DNA of 6,158 bases, taken from Actinomycetes bacterium. Its GTDB lineage: Bacteria; Actinomycetota; Actinomycetes; Propionibacteriales; Nocardioidaceae. The DNA is taken from positions 1 to 6,158 of the forward strand of contig JAKPAQ010000062.1 in NCBI GenBank assembly GCA_029779385.1. The letters run 5' to 3'. Below the pieces are notes generated by a model. That model was not told the origin of the DNA, ran no database searches, and worked only from the letters and a program-made list of their open reading frames with translations. Below are positions 3,659-6,158 of the stretch, piece by piece. The stretch's first letter is position 1; each line of letters begins with the position of its first letter. Position numbers and translations under genes: made by a program.

Positions 3659-6158
3659 TCGGTCAGCGTATCTGCCGCAGGATCGGGTTGGCTCAAGCGT
3701 CGAACGAACCAGTCACCGCGATTGTCCGAGGACGGAACGACCTTCGCTCGGGCGCTTAGCGCCGTGAACCCGTTCGCGGTGACCGAGACCGGTTCTAGGT
3801 CCAAGGAAACGACTTCAGGCAGGTCGTCTTTGAGTGCGGCGAGTCGCAACACGATCTCCTCTAGGCCGACCACGTCGACCGCTTCGGTGCCGCGGTAACC
3901 AAACAGCAGCGGTGCGGCGCTGATAGAACTGATCATCGCGCGAGCATCGACGTTGGTAAGTGGCGGGATGCCGTAACTGCGATCACCCAACAGTTCGCTT
4001 GGCGCGCCAGCGATTCCGAAGGACACCAGCGGCCCGAAGAGTCGGTCCTCGGTGGCCCGGAACGCTACCTGTATCCCCTCTGGCGCGGCCCGCTGGACGA
4101 AGAAGGTCGTGTCGGTGCGGATGCCGCTCCAAGTGCTCATCGTGTCCCAAGCCTCAGCCATATCTTCGGCGTTGGAAATCCCGCGCCAAATGTGAGCCAA
4201 GTCCGGCCGCGCTCGAAGGTGTTCACTGCCGGCCTTGAGCACCACGTCCCAACCGAGTTCCTCGCCAGCTGCGATTGCCTCGGCTTTGTCGTGGACGTTT
4301 ATCCACGTTAGCAAGTCAATGCCGTGGCACGAAAGCAAGTAGTGGACCTGTTCAGTCGAGAGCACCGCACCGCGCGGCGCAATCGACAACACGTCACGAA
4401 TCAGCGCTTTGGCATCACCGGACCGGTGCTCGGCGGCGACGTGATATTCACCGTGGTCTCGGGCCGCCCACTCCGCGTAGTTGACTGCTCGCGCGAGGGC
4501 CTTTACCGCACTTTCGGGGGCAGAATACGAGGGCACTGACCCGCGGCCGGCCGAACCACCTTGAAGGTCAGGAACACGAAGAAGCATCGGAATGCCCTTG
4601 CTGGCCATGAAAGTCGACACGATCGGCTTATCGGACTGTTCACCGATAGCGGCCAACACGCTGGCCACACCGTCGCCGTCGGTGGTGATCGGCGGCGTGT
4701 AGACAACGACTAGCGCATCGACATCTGCACGGGCCAGAGTCGACTCGATTGCGATCTCAAATTCCTCTGCGCCTGCACTGGCCTTGAGGGAAACTGGCGG
4801 TGCCACCTGCAAGCCTTGCGACTTTGCGGTGTCCGACACGATCAGTGCCACCGCATCAGAGTTTCCGACGACTGCGATCCGGTTTCCTCGCGGGAGAGGC
4901 TGATGCGCGAGCAACTGCGCGACATCGAACATCTCGTCGAGGTTGTCGACCTGAATGACGCCCGCCTGCGCAAACATCGCATCCACGGCCTGTTGTGGCG
5001 CCGAACTACGCCGAACCGTGTGCCCGACCGGAACACCTTGGGTGGAGCGACCGGACTTGACCGCAACGATTGGTTTGACCTCAGAGACGCGGCGAGCGAT
5101 CCGACTGAACTTGCGCGGGTTACCGATGGACTCTAAGTACAACAGCACGACCTCGGTGGCGTCGTCCTCGTGCCAGAACTGCAGCAAGTCGTTTCCGGAG
5201 ACGTCTGCTCGGTTGCCGGCTGAGACGAAAGTTGACAAACCCAATCCCCGCTCCGCGACCGTCTCCAGGATCGCCGAGCCGAGCGCACCTGACTGGCAAA
5301 AGAAGCCAACTCGACCCTGCGGAGGCATCTTCGGGGCCAGCGATGCGTTCAACTGGACGTCGTTGGCGGTGTTGATGATGCCAAGGCAGTTCGGCCCGAT
5401 CAGCCGCAAGCCGTGGGTGCGGCACAAGTGCAGCAATTCCTGCTGCTGCGCCCGACCCTCTGGTCCTTCCTCGGCAAAACCTGCCGAAATGACCACCAGT
5501 CCGTGCACGCCTTTGGCCGCACAGTCCAACACCACATCGTTCACATGCTCGGCCGGGACCGCGACGATGGCGATCTCTACGTCGCCGGGAATGTCGCGAA
5601 CAGACGGGTAGGCCGGCATGCCCGAGACCGCCTCGGCCTGAGTGTTGACGACGTAGACCGTGCCCGCATATTCACCAAGTACGAGGTTTCGAATCATCGC
5701 CTGGCCGATGGAGTCTTGCCGCCGACTCGCACCCACGACCGCGACGCTTCTGGCGGAAAAAATGCGGTCAATTGAGGCTGCCTCGGCTCGCTGCTCACGC
5801 GAACGCATCACGCCCAATGCCGAATCAGTGGGCTGGATTTCGAAGGTCAGGCGCTGCACGCCATCTTCAAGCGTGCCGCTGATCGTGTAACCCATTTCAC
5901 GGAAAACCTGCAACATCCGCACGTTCTCGGGCAGCACTTCGGCGGTGAATTCGGTGTAGCCGCGCTCGCGGCCGGCCTGTGCGAGGTGGTCCAGCAGCAG
6001 TTGGCCGATGCCCCGGCCCTGGTGGGCGTCCTCGACTAGGAACGCCACTTCGACCTCAGAATCGGTTATCGCGTCATATCGTCCGACGGCAATGATTTCG
6101 TCGTGCTGGGTGACGACGAAGGCGACCCGGGCGTGGTGATCGACAGTCGTGAAGCGAG
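3655..6158 (-). CDS. GNAT acetyltransferase fused to NDP-forming acyl-CoA ligase-like region (Pat-type protein acyltransferase), 5' partial
   Basis: The frame is open to the window edge (first full codon 6156-6154), giving 833 visible residues; the N-terminus is missing. Domains in visible numbering: the GNAT core, about 1-115, with acetyl-CoA loop QGRGIG at 46-51 and the helix AEVLPENVRMLQVFREMGY at 72-90; a CoA-binding Rossmann domain, about 130-275, with VAVVGASR and RLIGPNCLG (251-259); a succinyl-CoA-ligase-like flavodoxin domain with CQSGALG (287-293) and SGRSTQGVPVGHT (His379); and an ATP-grasp_5 region, about 600-810. This GNAT-first order is the type II Pat architecture, as in Streptomyces PatA, which acetylates lysines of acyl-CoA synthetases. 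The ATP-grasp part looks degenerate: Glu788 and Ser801 stand where Asn and Asp normally bind Mg. So the ligase half may sense ligand rather than catalyse. An internal GTG at 6048 lies inside the GNAT fold and is not the start. It is the first visible gene of the operon. Confidence 0.9.
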   Translation of the reverse strand, partial: RFTTVDHHARVAFVVTQHDEIIAVGRYDAITDSEVEVAFLVEDAHQGRGIGQLLLDHLAQAGRERGYTEFTAEVLPENVRMLQVFREMGYTISGTLEDGVQRLTFEIQPTDSALGVMRSREQRAEAASIDRIFSARSVAVVGASRRQDSIGQAMIRNLVLGEYAGTVYVVNTQAEAVSGMPAYPSVRDIPGDVEIAIVAVPAEHVNDVVLDCAAKGVHGLVVISAGFAEEGPEGRAQQQELLHLCRTHGLRLIGPNCLGIINTANDVQLNASLAPKMPPQGRVGFFCQSGALGSAILETVAERGLGLSTFVSAGNRADVSGNDLLQFWHEDDATEVVLLYLESIGNPRKFSRIARRVSEVKPIVAVKSGRSTQGVPVGHTVRRSSAPQQAVDAMFAQAGVIQVDNLDEMFDVAQLLAHQPLPRGNRIAVVGNSDAVALIVSDTAKSQGLQVAPPVSLKASAGAEEFEIAIESTLARADVDALVVVYTPPITTDGDGVASVLAAIGEQSDKPIVSTFMASKGIPMLLRVPDLQGGSAGRGSVPSYSAPESAVKALARAVNYAEWAARDHGEYHVAAEHRSGDAKALIRDVLSIAPRGAVLSTEQVHYLLSCHGIDLLTWINVHDKAEAIAAGEELGWDVVLKAGSEHLRARPDLAHIWRGISNAEDMAEAWDTMSTWSGIRTDTTFFVQRAAPEGIQVAFRATEDRLFGPLVSFGIAGAPSELLGDRSYGIPPLTNVDARAMISSISAAPLLFGYRGTEAVDVVGLEEIVLRLAALKDDLPEVVSLDLEPVSVTANGFTALSARAKVVPSSDNRGDWFVRRLSQPDPAADTLTE

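Noticed and set aside
4955..5611. Plus-strand open frame of 218 codons opposite the GNAT/ligase gene
   Set aside because: The Ser/Thr/Pro-rich, low-complexity product and its antisense position over conserved ligase motifs mark it as a shadow.
1..6158. Mobile elements, CRISPR arrays, tRNA or rRNA genes, prophage or toxin-antitoxin genes
   Set aside because: Looked for on both strands by eye and nothing supported any of them; the window is almost fully occupied by housekeeping-type coding sequence.

Overview
This window looks like chromosomal core sequence from a member of the Actinomycetia. Two genes point there: sepH (DUF3071), a cell-division gene known only from Actinobacteria, and a DUF5998 gene, a family I know only from that group. 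By eye the sequence is moderately GC-rich (about 60%), lower than Streptomyces. The presence of a thymidine kinase argues against Mycobacterium tuberculosis-like genomes, which lack one. I cannot name a genus.

Layout, left to right. Positions 2-340 (+) hold the C-terminal end of a major facilitator superfamily transporter. A 57-nt relatively AT-rich gap follows, then sepH at 398-1291 (+). The rest of the window, 1288-6158, is on the minus strand. Read 5' to 3' on that strand it holds: a large partial protein with an N-terminal GNAT acetyltransferase domain fused to an NDP-forming acyl-CoA ligase-like region (6158-3655, start outside the window); a DUF5998 protein (3658-3083); an alkaline-phosphatase-superfamily nucleotide pyrophosphatase/phosphodiesterase-like enzyme (3086-1989); and thymidine kinase tdk (1962-1288).

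The four minus-strand genes look like one operon. The first two junctions are each 4-nt GTGA stop/start overlaps with no convincing Shine-Dalgarno of their own, which suggests translational coupling. tdk follows after only 26 nt. tdk and sepH converge so tightly that their TAG stop codons share the palindrome CTAG, leaving no intergenic terminator.

Functionally the window combines cell division (SepH acts on FtsZ), probable protein lysine acylation (GNAT/ligase fusion of the Pat type), phosphoester or nucleotide hydrolysis, and thymidine salvage. From memory, this combination of genes is a recurring actinobacterial neighbourhood, so it is probably conserved rather than newly acquired. I see no mobile element, CRISPR array, RNA gene or clear sign of horizontal transfer. 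Nothing here is plainly a new system. The points most worth a second look are the apparent loss of Mg-binding residues in the ligase half of the GNAT fusion, the uncharacterised DUF5998 protein with a Cys/Cys/His cluster, and the small structured region between the transporter gene and sepH.
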